DNA from: Candidatus Poribacteria bacterium | GTDB taxonomy: Bacteria; Abyssobacteria; SURF-5 | Direction of reading: 5' to 3' | Length of the DNA: 10,080 bases | NCBI GenBank assembly: GCA_016215705.1 | Contig: JACRIR010000146.1 | Location: 1-10,080 of the forward strand | In this document: in pieces, positions 1 through 6,134 of the stretch | Layout of the letters: each line of letters starts with the position of its first letter | How positions within the stretch are numbered: the first letter of the stretch is position 1 | Translations under genes and position numbers: made by a program | The notes under the pieces: generated by a model | The model's database searches: none | Told to the model about the DNA's origin: nothing | What the model saw: only the letters and a program-made list of their open reading frames with translations

Positions 1-14
1 AAGGGACGAATCAA

Positions 15-33
15 ACCGCAAAGGCGCAAAGAG
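15..33 (+). repeat. GCAAAG-type dispersed repeat, second copy
   Basis: ACCGCAAAGGCGCAAAGAG matches the minus-strand copy at 6098-6124 over about 17 bases. It is followed by a purine-only run up to about position 53. Confidence 0.5.
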
Positions 34-86
34 GGAGAAGGAAAAGAGAAAAGTTGGATCACGAATGGAACGAATGAAAAGGAAAT

Positions 87-115
87 GAGATTCTTCGCTT
101 TGCTCAGAATGATGG
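87..115 (+). repeat. Dispersed GAGATTCTTCGCT repeat, copy A
   Basis: GAGATTCTTCGCTTTGCTCA followed by GAATGATGG matches, with about two differences, the reverse complement of the stretch at 7536-7570. A related sequence with a GCTCCGCTCGCAATGAC end occurs at 1780-1809. These are intergenic copies of a short repeat that recurs widely in bacterial genomes; no function is established here. Confidence 0.6.
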
Positions 116-181
116 GAGGAAGAAGGCGGCGCTCATTGAAGCGAGATGAAGAGAGCCTGAAGATCGGGGAAATGATGCGCC

Positions 182-224
182 TGAAAATTGGGGACACGAT
201 GCGGCATCGTGTCCCCAATTTTCA
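182..224. repeat. Palindromic repeat, copy 1 (perfect 21-bp arms)
   Basis: The left arm (182-202) and right arm (204-224) are exact reverse complements around a single G at 203. The core is GGGGACACGATGC on the left and GCATCGTGTCCCC on the right, with A/T-rich outer ends (TGAAAATT / AATTTTCA). Because the element is symmetric, a T-run follows the stem on either strand, so it could work as a bidirectional terminator or a stable mRNA hairpin. A degenerate extra left arm (ATCGGGGAAATGATGCG, about 163-179) precedes it. The design resembles REP-type palindromes mobilised by REP-associated tyrosine transposases, but none is encoded in this window. Confidence 0.85.
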
Positions 225-281
225 TTCAGCGATCCTTGCGTTCTTGCGGTTTGATTTCTCCCTTTCGCTTTGACCTATCGC

Positions 282-318
282 CAAATCCCCCTCAATCCCC
301 CTTTGCGAAAGGGGGAAG
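282..318 (+). repeat. C-rich dispersed hairpin repeat, intergenic copy
   Basis: The order is CAAATCCCCCT, then a spacer, then CCCCCTTTGCGAAAGGGGG, which folds into a short GC-rich hairpin. The same element occurs in the opposite orientation at about 8522-8555 inside the hydrolase gene. Translated, it gives the peptide NPPLxKG, a common sign of this repeat type in annotated genomes. Confidence 0.7.
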
Positions 319-400
319 GAACAGGCTACCTTGCTAAAGGGGATGATAGGTTCACCATGTTTCATCTCTTTTTCTCCCTTTCGCCTTTCGCCTTCCTCTG

Positions 401-1714
401 TTATGCGCAGAAGCTCGAGACGACGCGGTGCATCATCCGTGTTCCGAATGTGAGGTTTTCAATCGAGATTCTTTCGTTTGCGCCGTGGATCGTCGCGATG
501 TCGTCTCTGGTCACAATGATGGGCGCGAACCCGTAAGCCGGCACACCCTTTAATCGAAGGAAACGCGAGTCTGTTCCGCCGGGCATCATGAGGGGACTGA
601 CGAGATACTCGGGATGACCTGCGGTGATCACTTGTTCGATCGTGGAGTAAATCTCGGTGTCGATCGGCGATTCCGTCGCTTCATTAAAGATATCGAATTC
701 CAGCTTCATTTTCTCTGTTGAGCCTGCCAGCCGAAGGATTGTGGTTTCGATTTCTTGCCGGGTGACGCCGGGCAGGAGCCTGCAATCAATCATGAGCTCA
801 CAAGTGTCGGGGATCACGTTCACTTTGACTCCGCCTTTTATGGCTGTAGGGGTGATTGTGGTCCGCAGCATGACTTTGACCATATCGTCTTTGACGAGTT
901 TCAGGAGGAGGTCTCCCAGAAGGGGGATACTGAGGAGCTTGAGCAGATGCGCGCGCGCGTCCGCTTTCGAGAGAACCTCCGCGAAACGTCGCAGTGTGTC
1001 GGTGACAACAATCGGTGTGCGATAGTCCGTGATATTCTTTATCGCCCGGGCCATATGGAGCGTCGCATTATCCGAATGCGGCATCGAGCCGTGTCCGGCC
1101 CGCCCTTTCGCCGTCAGTTTCACCCATGTCATACCCTTTTCCGCGTTCGAGCACATGAAAATCGTCTTGGCGCCGAACTTCATAGCGGACCCACCTTCGT
1201 TCAGGGCGCATTCGGCCTTTATTTTATCGAAGTGGTTGTCCACCATCCACACGGCTCCGTGTTTGCCGCCGGTCTCCTCGTCGGCATTGGCCATGAAGAT
1301 TATGTCACGCTTCAGGGGAATTCCATGTCGCTCGAGGAGGAAAATGGTCATGAGGTGCATCACGGTCAGGTTCTTGGTGTCGAGGGTTCCGCGGCCCCAG
1401 AGGAATCCGTCGCGAATCTCGCCGGAGAAGGGAGGGACCTCCCAGTGAGAGCTTTCTGCCGGAACAACGTCGATGTGCGACATGAGGAGGAGCGGTTTTT
1501 TCGAGCCGTCGCCTCGCAGCCGGCCGACGACGTTCGCTCTCCCCGGAGCAGACTCGAGCACAAGAGACTCGATGCCTTCCTTTGAGAGCAGCGCAGCGAT
1601 GTATTTGGCGCATGCGAGTTCATTGCCGGGTGGGTTCGTGGTGTCGAACCGCACGAGGTCAGCAAGATATCGGGCGGCTTCGTCGGTCGCGGCTTTCCAA
1701 TCGATGTCGTTCAT
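401..1714 (-). CDS. M20-family zinc metallohydrolase (peptidase/deacylase)
   Basis: A 437-residue cytoplasmic enzyme of the M20 (ArgE/DapE/carboxypeptidase S/PM20D1) clan, which hydrolyses amide bonds using two metal ions. Visible landmarks: metal ligand H80 in MSHIDVVP with D82, the bridging ligand D112 in GRGTLDTK, the catalytic-base and metal Glu pair in ADEETGG (E146, E147), an ALNEGG motif, a dimerisation-domain glycine/histidine stretch (GRAGHGSMPH), PGGTDSRF (D382) and the C-terminal metal His in IHGANE (H410). All five metal positions appear intact. The NEGG motif and overall layout fit the carboxypeptidase S/PM20D1-like branch, so N-acyl amino acids or peptides are possible substrates; the exact one cannot be read. 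I chose the ATG at 1714 because GGGAGG lies 9 nt upstream. The frame stays open to 1843, but that extension translates intergenic repeats. An intrinsic terminator separates it from fadN, so it probably has its own promoter, which I could not identify. Confidence 0.92.
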   Translation of the reverse strand: MNDIDWKAATDEAARYLADLVRFDTTNPPGNELACAKYIAALLSKEGIESLVLESAPGRANVVGRLRGDGSKKPLLLMSHIDVVPAESSHWEVPPFSGEIRDGFLWGRGTLDTKNLTVMHLMTIFLLERHGIPLKRDIIFMANADEETGGKHGAVWMVDNHFDKIKAECALNEGGSAMKFGAKTIFMCSNAEKGMTWVKLTAKGRAGHGSMPHSDNATLHMARAIKNITDYRTPIVVTDTLRRFAEVLSKADARAHLLKLLSIPLLGDLLLKLVKDDMVKVMLRTTITPTAIKGGVKVNVIPDTCELMIDCRLLPGVTRQEIETTILRLAGSTEKMKLEFDIFNEATESPIDTEIYSTIEQVITAGHPEYLVSPLMMPGGTDSRFLRLKGVPAYGFAPIIVTRDDIATIHGANERISIENLTFGTRMMHRVVSSFCA

Positions 1715-1779
1715 AAAATGCTTCCTCCCAAGAAAGGGGAAAAGCGAAAGGAGCACGGCGACAGGGAAAAACCAAAAAA

Positions 1780-1809
1780 GAGATTGCCTAGCTCCGCTCG
1801 CAATGACCG
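1780..1809 (+). repeat. Dispersed GCTCGCAATGAC repeat
   Basis: GAGATTGCCTAGCTCCGCTC followed by GCAATGACCG shares its frame and layout with the GAGATTCTTCGCT repeats at 87-115 and 7536-7570. When read on the minus strand in the M20 frame it gives VIASGARQSL, a peptide pattern typical of translated repeats rather than of a real N-terminus. Confidence 0.5.
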
Positions 1810-1815
1810 TAATGG

Positions 1816-1862
1816 GCTCTAATTCGGGGACACCATGTCGCATGGTGTCCCCGAATTAGAGC
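1816..1862. repeat. Palindromic repeat, copy 2 (perfect 22-bp arms)
   Basis: Arms 1816-1837 and 1841-1862 are exact reverse complements around the loop TCG. The core here is GGGGACACCATG / CATGGTGTCCCC. Relative to the other copies the inner arm has changed on both sides (GATGC to CATG), so pairing is kept by compensatory change. It lies 18 nt past the terminator stem of fadN and 102 nt before the M20 start. Confidence 0.85.
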
Positions 1863-1870
1863 TGATTTCG

Positions 1871-1910
1871 CAAAAAGCAAGAGGCCACGGCGCGGAAACG
1901 CCGTGGCCTC
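1871..1910 (-). terminator. Rho-independent terminator of fadN
   Basis: On the minus strand a perfect 12-bp GC-rich stem (GAGGCCACGGCG / CGCCGTGGCCTC, 1881-1892 and 1899-1910) with a 6-nt loop is followed by the T-rich run TTGCTTTTTG. The stem starts 12 nt after the fadN stop codon. This is a standard intrinsic terminator and marks the end of the fad transcript. Confidence 0.85.
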
Positions 1911-1922
1911 CGAGCTTCAGAC

Positions 1923-4319
1923 TTAGTTCCGCAACGGTTTGCCGGTCATCAGCATGTGCTGCATTCTCTCTTGAGATTTCTTCATGCCGCAGAGGCTAAG
2001 GAACGCCTCACGCTCCAAATCGAGCAGGTACTGCTCGGTGACGGGACGCACCGGCTGCGCCTCGCCGCCGCTGAGCACGTATGCGAGTTTCTTCCCGATG
2101 GTTTCGTCGTGGTCGCTTATGCGCTTCAAGAGTTTGAAGCCCTCGAGCGTCTGCTCGATGACGAGCCGTCCGCCCGAACCGGCCACGCGAATATCCTCAC
2201 GCGGAGTCGGCCTCACGTAGCCCTTCGCGAGGTCTAGGACGTCCTGTTTGGCGTCGTAGATGAGCCGGTCGCGGCCAAGCGTGATCTTATCGGACGCACG
2301 GAGGATTCCCATATCCATAGCTTCCTTCGCGCTCGTGGACACTTTTGCGAATGCGATTGTCTCGAATGCGATTTGCAGAGGCGCAAACGGCCCCTTGGCC
2401 TTGGCGATAGCTTGTCCACGCAACAACATCTCTTTGGTGCCGCCGCCGCCGGGAATGATGCCGACTCCGACTTCGACCAATCCGATATAGAGTTCTCCGT
2501 ATGCCCGGATCATATCGGCGCCCATCGGTATTTCGCATCCGCCGCCGAGCGACATTCCGAACGGCGCGCACACGACGGGCTTGGCCGAGTAGCGCAGGCG
2601 CATATTCGCATCCTGGAACGCCTTCACTATCTGGTTGATGCGCTCCCAGTTTTCCTGCTGGCTTTCCATCATGAGCAGGAACAGGTTGGCGCCGACCGAG
2701 AAACTGTCGGCATGGTTGCTTACGACCATTCCGGCGAAGTTCTTCTCGACTTCATTGACGCCCTCGTTCATCATCGAGATGATGTCGTCGTCGACTGAAT
2801 TCATCTTCGTGTGGAACTCGAGACAGATGACGCCGTCGCCGATATCGACAAGCGTTGCGCCCGGGTTCTGTTTCACGATCTTGTTGCGCTCTTTGAGCGA
2901 CGGCAAGAGGATCATCGTGGATTTCTGCGGGAGTTCTTTATAGGCTTCCATCTTGAGGTCGAAATAGCTGACCTTTCCGTTCGAGCGCTTGTAGAACACG
3001 CCCTCGCCCTTCGTCAATACCTTCTCGACGATGGCCGGAATCTTGCGGCCTTCCTTTTTCATCCGCTCGACGGATTCCTTGACCCCGATTGCGTCCCATG
3101 TCTCGAACAGGCCAAGGGACCAGTTGAAGCCCCACTTTATGCCGTTGTCGATGTTGACGATATCGTCGGCGATTTCGGGGATGCGGTTGGCGGCGTAGAT
3201 CAGGCTGTCGACGAGAACGCGCCAGGCGTACTTGCCGGCCTTATCGTCTGAATTCACGAGCGCTTTGATTCGCTCGCCCACGTCCTCGATGTCTTTCACT
3301 GCCTTGAGCGAGTCGTATCTGACTTTCTGACCCGGGGCGTATTCGAGCGTCTTCAGATCGAGCGAAAGTATCTGTTTCTCCGGCTTCTTGATCATTTTGT
3401 AGAAGCCGCCGCCGGTCTTGTCGCCGAGCCATTTGTTCTCAAGCATTTTCTTGAGGACATCCGGTATTGCGAACGTGTTGCGCTCTTCATCGCCGGGCGC
3501 ATTGTTATAGACGTTACCCGCAACGCTGATGAACGTGTCGAGACCGACAATGTCGGCGGTCCGGAACGCAGCGCTCTTGGGCCGCCCGAGGGCTGGCCCA
3601 AGGATTTTGTCTACCTCATCGATCGTGAGGCCTTCCTCGAGCATGATCCGAATGGCGTCCATCATGCCGTACACACCGACGCGGTTGGCAACGAAGTTCG
3701 GCGTGTCTTTCCCGAAGACGATCCCCTTGCCGAGCACGTTTTCGCCGAAATCGGCAATAAACTCGACAATCTCGCGATTGGTCTTCTTGTTCGGAATGAT
3801 TTCGAGGAGTTTCATGTAGCGGACAGGATTAAAAAAATGGGTTCCGAGGAAATGCTCCTTGAATTCATCGGGTTGTCCGTCGGCCATCGCCTCGATCGAG
3901 ACGCCGGAAGTATTCGAACTGACGATTGTCCCCGGTTTTCGGACCGCGGCCACCTTCTTGAAGAGTTCCTGCTTTATTTTCAGGTTTTCGACCACTACCT
4001 CGATTATCCAATCGACCTCTTTCAGCCAGTCGAAGTTGTCCTCGAAGTTGCCGACGGTAATCAGCTTTGCGTCCTTGGCGGAGTACAGAAGCGCGGGACG
4101 CGACTCGAGCAGTTTCTGTTTGCCCGTTGCCGCAAAGCGATTGCGGAACGCGGGGCTGCTCGTGGTCAGCCCCTTGGCCTTTTCCTCTTCGGTCAATTCC
4201 TTCGGCACGATATCCATCATGTAGCTTGGAATCCCGGCGTTGGCAAGGTGGGCGGCGATACCGCTGCCCATGACGCCTGAGCCGAGAACCGCTACCTTCT
4301 TGATTTCGCGTTTACTCAT
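1923..4319 (-). CDS. fadN: FadN-type 3-hydroxyacyl-CoA dehydrogenase/enoyl-CoA hydratase
   Basis: A 798-residue cytoplasmic bifunctional beta-oxidation enzyme that hydrates trans-2-enoyl-CoA and then oxidises L-3-hydroxyacyl-CoA with NAD. Domain order is dehydrogenase first, hydratase last, as in Bacillus FadN (about 789 residues) and opposite to E. coli FadB. The Rossmann nucleotide loop is GSGVMG (13-18). The dehydrogenase catalytic His-Glu pair is H161 (GTHFFNPV) and E173. The 3HCDH C-terminal domain begins near PNFVANRVG (207) and a second, degenerate one near 365-440. The crotonase domain spans about 485-690, with both catalytic glutamates present: E596 in LGGGCE and E616 in LVEVGVGIIPGGGGT. 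The C-terminus ends TGKPLRN, typical of the family. The start is ATG 4319 with GGGAGG 11 nt upstream. An in-frame GTG at 4328 is only 2 nt from that SD and is unlikely. It is followed by a strong terminator. Confidence 0.95.
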   Translation of the reverse strand: MSKREIKKVAVLGSGVMGSGIAAHLANAGIPSYMMDIVPKELTEEEKAKGLTTSSPAFRNRFAATGKQKLLESRPALLYSAKDAKLITVGNFEDNFDWLKEVDWIIEVVVENLKIKQELFKKVAAVRKPGTIVSSNTSGVSIEAMADGQPDEFKEHFLGTHFFNPVRYMKLLEIIPNKKTNREIVEFIADFGENVLGKGIVFGKDTPNFVANRVGVYGMMDAIRIMLEEGLTIDEVDKILGPALGRPKSAAFRTADIVGLDTFISVAGNVYNNAPGDEERNTFAIPDVLKKMLENKWLGDKTGGGFYKMIKKPEKQILSLDLKTLEYAPGQKVRYDSLKAVKDIEDVGERIKALVNSDDKAGKYAWRVLVDSLIYAANRIPEIADDIVNIDNGIKWGFNWSLGLFETWDAIGVKESVERMKKEGRKIPAIVEKVLTKGEGVFYKRSNGKVSYFDLKMEAYKELPQKSTMILLPSLKERNKIVKQNPGATLVDIGDGVICLEFHTKMNSVDDDIISMMNEGVNEVEKNFAGMVVSNHADSFSVGANLFLLMMESQQENWERINQIVKAFQDANMRLRYSAKPVVCAPFGMSLGGGCEIPMGADMIRAYGELYIGLVEVGVGIIPGGGGTKEMLLRGQAIAKAKGPFAPLQIAFETIAFAKVSTSAKEAMDMGILRASDKITLGRDRLIYDAKQDVLDLAKGYVRPTPREDIRVAGSGGRLVIEQTLEGFKLLKRISDHDETIGKKLAYVLSGGEAQPVRPVTEQYLLDLEREAFLSLCGMKKSQERMQHMLMTGKPLRN

Positions 4320-4344
4320 AGCGTGCACTACCTCCCGGAAAGCT

Positions 4345-4376
4345 GGTTTATGGTTCAGAGTCCATGGTTTATGGTT
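4345..4376. repeat. GGTTTATGGTT direct repeat upstream of the fadN SD
   Basis: The 11-mer GGTTTATGGTT occurs at 4345-4355 and again at 4366-4376, a spacing of 21 bp. This equals three 7-bp periods, with TCCATGG-like intermediate units between. On the coding strand it reads AACCATAAACC and ends 8 nt before the GGGAGG SD of fadN. The same style of heptamer array sits before the acyl-CoA dehydrogenase gene (7419-7476). Confidence 0.6.
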
Positions 4377-4408
4377 AAAGTCGCACGGAATGGTCTGAGC
4401 ACACGCTC

Positions 4409-4455
4409 ATTCGGGGACATCCCGCCTCAGGCGGGACCGCATCGTGTCCCTGAAT
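4409..4455. repeat. Palindromic repeat, copy 3 (interrupted by a nested hairpin)
   Basis: Outer arms ATTCGGGGACA (4409-4419) and TGTCCCTGAAT (4445-4455) pair with one G-T style mismatch. The right inner arm CGCATCG (4438-4444) is kept, but the matching left inner arm is replaced by a separate perfect hairpin, TCCCGCC-TCA-GGCGGGA (4420-4436). The copy looks like a palindrome whose centre was hit by another small inverted repeat. Confidence 0.75.
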
Positions 4456-4502
4456 AAGCCATATGGGTCCCAGTCGTTGCATGGCAGTATCGGCCCGGTT
4501 CC

Positions 4503-5657
4503 TCAGACGCGTTCGACGATGGTGGCGATGCCCTGGCCGCCGCCGATGCACATGGTTTCGAGGCCAACTGTCTTGTTCAAGCCCAACAAATCGCTGAGGA
4601 GCGTGTTCATGATACGCGCGCCAGTCGCGCCGAGCGGATGACCGATTGCGATGCCGCCGCCATGCGGATTCAATTTGGTCTGGTCGATCTTGAGCTCGCG
4701 GACGACGGCGATGCTCTGAGCCGCGAACGCCTCGTTGAGCTCGATGATGTCGATATTACCGATCTCCATTCCCGCCTTCTTGAGCGCCTTGCGCACTGCG
4801 GGTATCGGGCCTATTCCCATGACCTCGGGCTCGACGCCTGCATACGCCATTGCGACTATTCTTACTAGCGGCTTGATTCCGAGTTCCTTCGCCTTTTTCT
4901 CCGACATCAACACGACCGCTGCCGCGCCGTCGTTGAGCGGGCTGGAATTACCGGCAGTGACCGATCCGTCGGCTCTGAACACCGGCTTCAGCCCGGCGAG
5001 TTTTTCGAGAGTGGTTTCCTTGCGAGGGCATTCATCGGTGTCAAAGACCTTCACTTTGCCACCCGGCTGAGGCACTTCGACCGGAATAATCTCTTTCTTG
5101 AATTGACCGGCTTCGATCGCCTTAATGGCCTTTTGGTGGCTGGCCAGAGCGAACTTGTCCTGGTCTTCGCGGGAAACCTCGAACCGCTCGGCTACATTCT
5201 CGGCGGTGAGTCCCATCGGGATGTAGGCGGCCGGAAATTCGCCGCTCAGGAATTTTTCATTGAAGCTGGGATTGAAGCCGCCCATCGGGACGCGCGTCAT
5301 GCTCTCGACGCCGCCGGCGACGATAACGTCGGCGTTCCCGACCATTATTTCGGCAGCGGCCTGGTTTATCGTATCGAGGCTCGAGCCGCAGAACCGGTTA
5401 GTGGTCGAACCGCCCGAATCAAGCGACAACCCTGCCAGAATTCCGATCATGCGGCCGACGTTCATTCCCTGGTCGCCCTCGGGAAACGCACAACCTATCT
5501 TCACGTCTTCGACTACTTTCGGGTCAACGCCCGCGCGCTTAACCGCTTCTCTCACCACCAGTGCGCCGAGATCGTCCGAGCGCATTGTCACGAGTGATCC
5601 TTTATTTGCGCGGGCAACCGGCGTTCTGGCATAACCGACTATGACAGCTCTCTCCAT
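4503..5657 (-). CDS. fadA: Acetyl-CoA acyltransferase (3-ketoacyl-CoA thiolase)
   Basis: A 384-residue thiolase that cleaves 3-ketoacyl-CoA with CoA to give acetyl-CoA and a shortened acyl-CoA. The nucleophile is C90 in the NRFCGSS motif. The NEAFAAQ motif is near 308, the catalytic His is H340 in GGGIAIGHPLGATGAR, and the second catalytic Cys is C370 in CIGGGQG near the C-terminus. Length and motifs are normal for type I/II thiolases. Biosynthetic acetyl-CoA acetyltransferases share these motifs, but the neighbours (acyl-CoA dehydrogenase and FadN) favour the degradative role. The start is ATG 5657, preceded by an excellent AAGGAGG (5664-5670) with 6-nt spacing. The frame is open upstream to 5852, but that adds 65 residues of intergenic translation. 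It is probably co-transcribed with the flanking fad genes, although the gaps are large. Confidence 0.95.
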   Translation of the reverse strand: MERAVIVGYARTPVARANKGSLVTMRSDDLGALVVREAVKRAGVDPKVVEDVKIGCAFPEGDQGMNVGRMIGILAGLSLDSGGSTTNRFCGSSLDTINQAAAEIMVGNADVIVAGGVESMTRVPMGGFNPSFNEKFLSGEFPAAYIPMGLTAENVAERFEVSREDQDKFALASHQKAIKAIEAGQFKKEIIPVEVPQPGGKVKVFDTDECPRKETTLEKLAGLKPVFRADGSVTAGNSSPLNDGAAAVVLMSEKKAKELGIKPLVRIVAMAYAGVEPEVMGIGPIPAVRKALKKAGMEIGNIDIIELNEAFAAQSIAVVRELKIDQTKLNPHGGGIAIGHPLGATGARIMNTLLSDLLGLNKTVGLETMCIGGGQGIATIVERV

Positions 5658-5997
5658 GATGATCCTCCTTGATCCAGTTTGATCGAAATGCAATTGATGA
5701 TGTTTGGAAACCCTGCGGGCACGCTTACTTATGGAAGCGGGGGTATCGCCGCAGGCTAACGTTAGGCGAAAGGCGAAAGGGGAATCGGAGGAAACCCATA
5801 GTGTTCTCGCCTGCCCTATCCGCTTTTTCGCACTGCGCAGTTGCGAATTCATTTACAGGACCGAATTCGGGCCATAAACTACCGGCGCTTTGCGCTTCAC
5901 AGAATCTTATCAGAAGAAACGGGGTTTTGCAAATTGGACGCATTGCGTCATTCCGTTTTCGCCTTTTGACGGTTTCCCCTTTTCCCGCTCTATTGCA

Positions 5998-6038
5998 GAA
6001 AATCGGGGACACGATGCCGCATCGTGTCACCGATTTTC
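5998..6038. repeat. Palindromic repeat, copy 4 (20-bp arms, one mismatch)
   Basis: Arms 5998-6017 and 6019-6038 surround a single C at 6018 and pair except at 6029, where A replaces the C of the family core (GTGTCACC instead of GTGTCCCC). The outer ends are GAAAATC/GATTTTC, so both strands have a short T-run after the stem. It lies 96 nt past the dehydrogenase stop codon. Confidence 0.85.
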
Positions 6039-6097
6039 GGGGCGGGCGCAATTTATCGCGCCCAATACATCATGGTTAAGGCTATGCTGCGCTGTTA

Positions 6098-6124
6098 CTT
6101 TGCGCCCTTTGCGCCTTTGCGGTG
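6098..6124 (-). repeat. GCAAAG-type dispersed repeat at the dehydrogenase 3' end
   Basis: On the minus strand it reads CACCGCAAAGGCGCAAAG and continues GGCGCAAAG. The plus-strand stretch at 15-33 carries ACCGCAAAGGCGCAAAGAG. The repeat begins 10 nt after the acyl-CoA dehydrogenase stop. It is a short intergenic repeat of unknown function with no clear hairpin. Confidence 0.6.
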
Positions 6125-6134
6125 AGAAATCCTC

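Larger units (their letters stand above)
1..400. other. Gene-free left edge filled with dispersed short repeats
   Basis: I see no credible gene here. Reading frames that stay open translate known-style repeat sequence and lack a ribosome binding site. Contents in order: a GCAAAG-type repeat (15-33), a short run resembling an ACGAATG-type repeat (57-76), a copy of the GAGATTCTTCGCT repeat (87-115), a degenerate half-arm (about 163-180) followed by a perfect 43-bp palindrome (182-224), a C-rich/G-rich hairpin repeat (282-318), and pyrimidine-rich CCCTTTCGCC runs (about 258-272 and 373-398). The palindrome is flanked by T-tracts on both strands, so it could end transcripts leaving the M20 gene; that is inference. 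Confidence 0.7.
1715..1922. other. Gap between fadN and the M20 gene
   Basis: This gap holds, in transcription order, the fadN terminator (1871-1910), palindrome copy 2 (1816-1862), a repeat ending GCTCGCAATGACCG (1780-1809), a purine-rich run of GAAAGG/GGGAAAA type (about 1732-1765) and the M20 Shine-Dalgarno (GGGAGG, 1724-1729). No promoter with both recognisable hexamers was found for the M20 gene. Confidence 0.6.
4320..4502. other. Gap between the thiolase gene and fadN
   Basis: The 183-bp gap contains the interrupted palindrome copy 3 (4409-4455), a GGTTTATGGTT direct repeat (4345-4376), and the fadN SD (GGGAGG, 4331-4336). No T-tract terminator other than the palindrome itself is visible after the thiolase stop, so read-through from the thiolase gene into fadN is plausible. 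Confidence 0.5.
5658..6134. other. 477-bp gap between the acyl-CoA dehydrogenase and thiolase genes
   Basis: I see no gene. A 108-codon minus-strand frame (5725-6051) begins inside palindrome copy 4 and crosses several repeats, and it lacks an SD. Contents from right to left: a GCAAAG-type repeat touching the dehydrogenase stop (6098-6124), palindrome copy 4 (5998-6038), a C/T-rich run (5958-5990), an unexplained stretch (about 5800-5940) with GAATTC twice, a purine-rich GGCGAAA run (5764-5780), a 10-bp perfect palindrome CTAACGTTAG (5756-5765), and an imperfect hairpin (5712-5755; outer CCTGCGG/CCGCAGG, inner CGCTT/AAGCG). The thiolase SD ends the gap. Confidence 0.6.

Noticed and set aside
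85-536. Plus-strand small frames at 85-273 and 270-536
   Set aside because: They translate repeat sequence (palindrome and C-rich repeat) and the second runs antisense into the M20 gene. Neither has an SD.
755-1585. A long plus-strand reading frame opposite the M20 gene
   Set aside because: It is an antisense shadow. The minus strand carries all catalytic motifs of the M20 family.
1715-1843. A 43-residue N-terminal extension of the M20 enzyme with a hydrophobic stretch
   Set aside because: It starts inside palindrome copy 2 and translates other repeats, giving a false signal-like segment. A strong GGGAGG sits 9 nt before ATG 1714, where family homology begins.
4320-4328. GTG start for FadN three codons upstream
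   Set aside because: It would lie only 2 nt from the GGGAGG SD, too close to be used. The ATG at 4319 is better spaced.
5658-5852. A 65-residue N-terminal extension of the thiolase
   Set aside because: The extension has no thiolase similarity and crosses the ideal AAGGAGG SD of ATG 5657.
5725-6051. A 108-codon minus-strand reading frame between the dehydrogenase and thiolase genes
   Set aside because: It begins in palindrome copy 4, passes through repeat runs, has no SD and has no recognisable domain.
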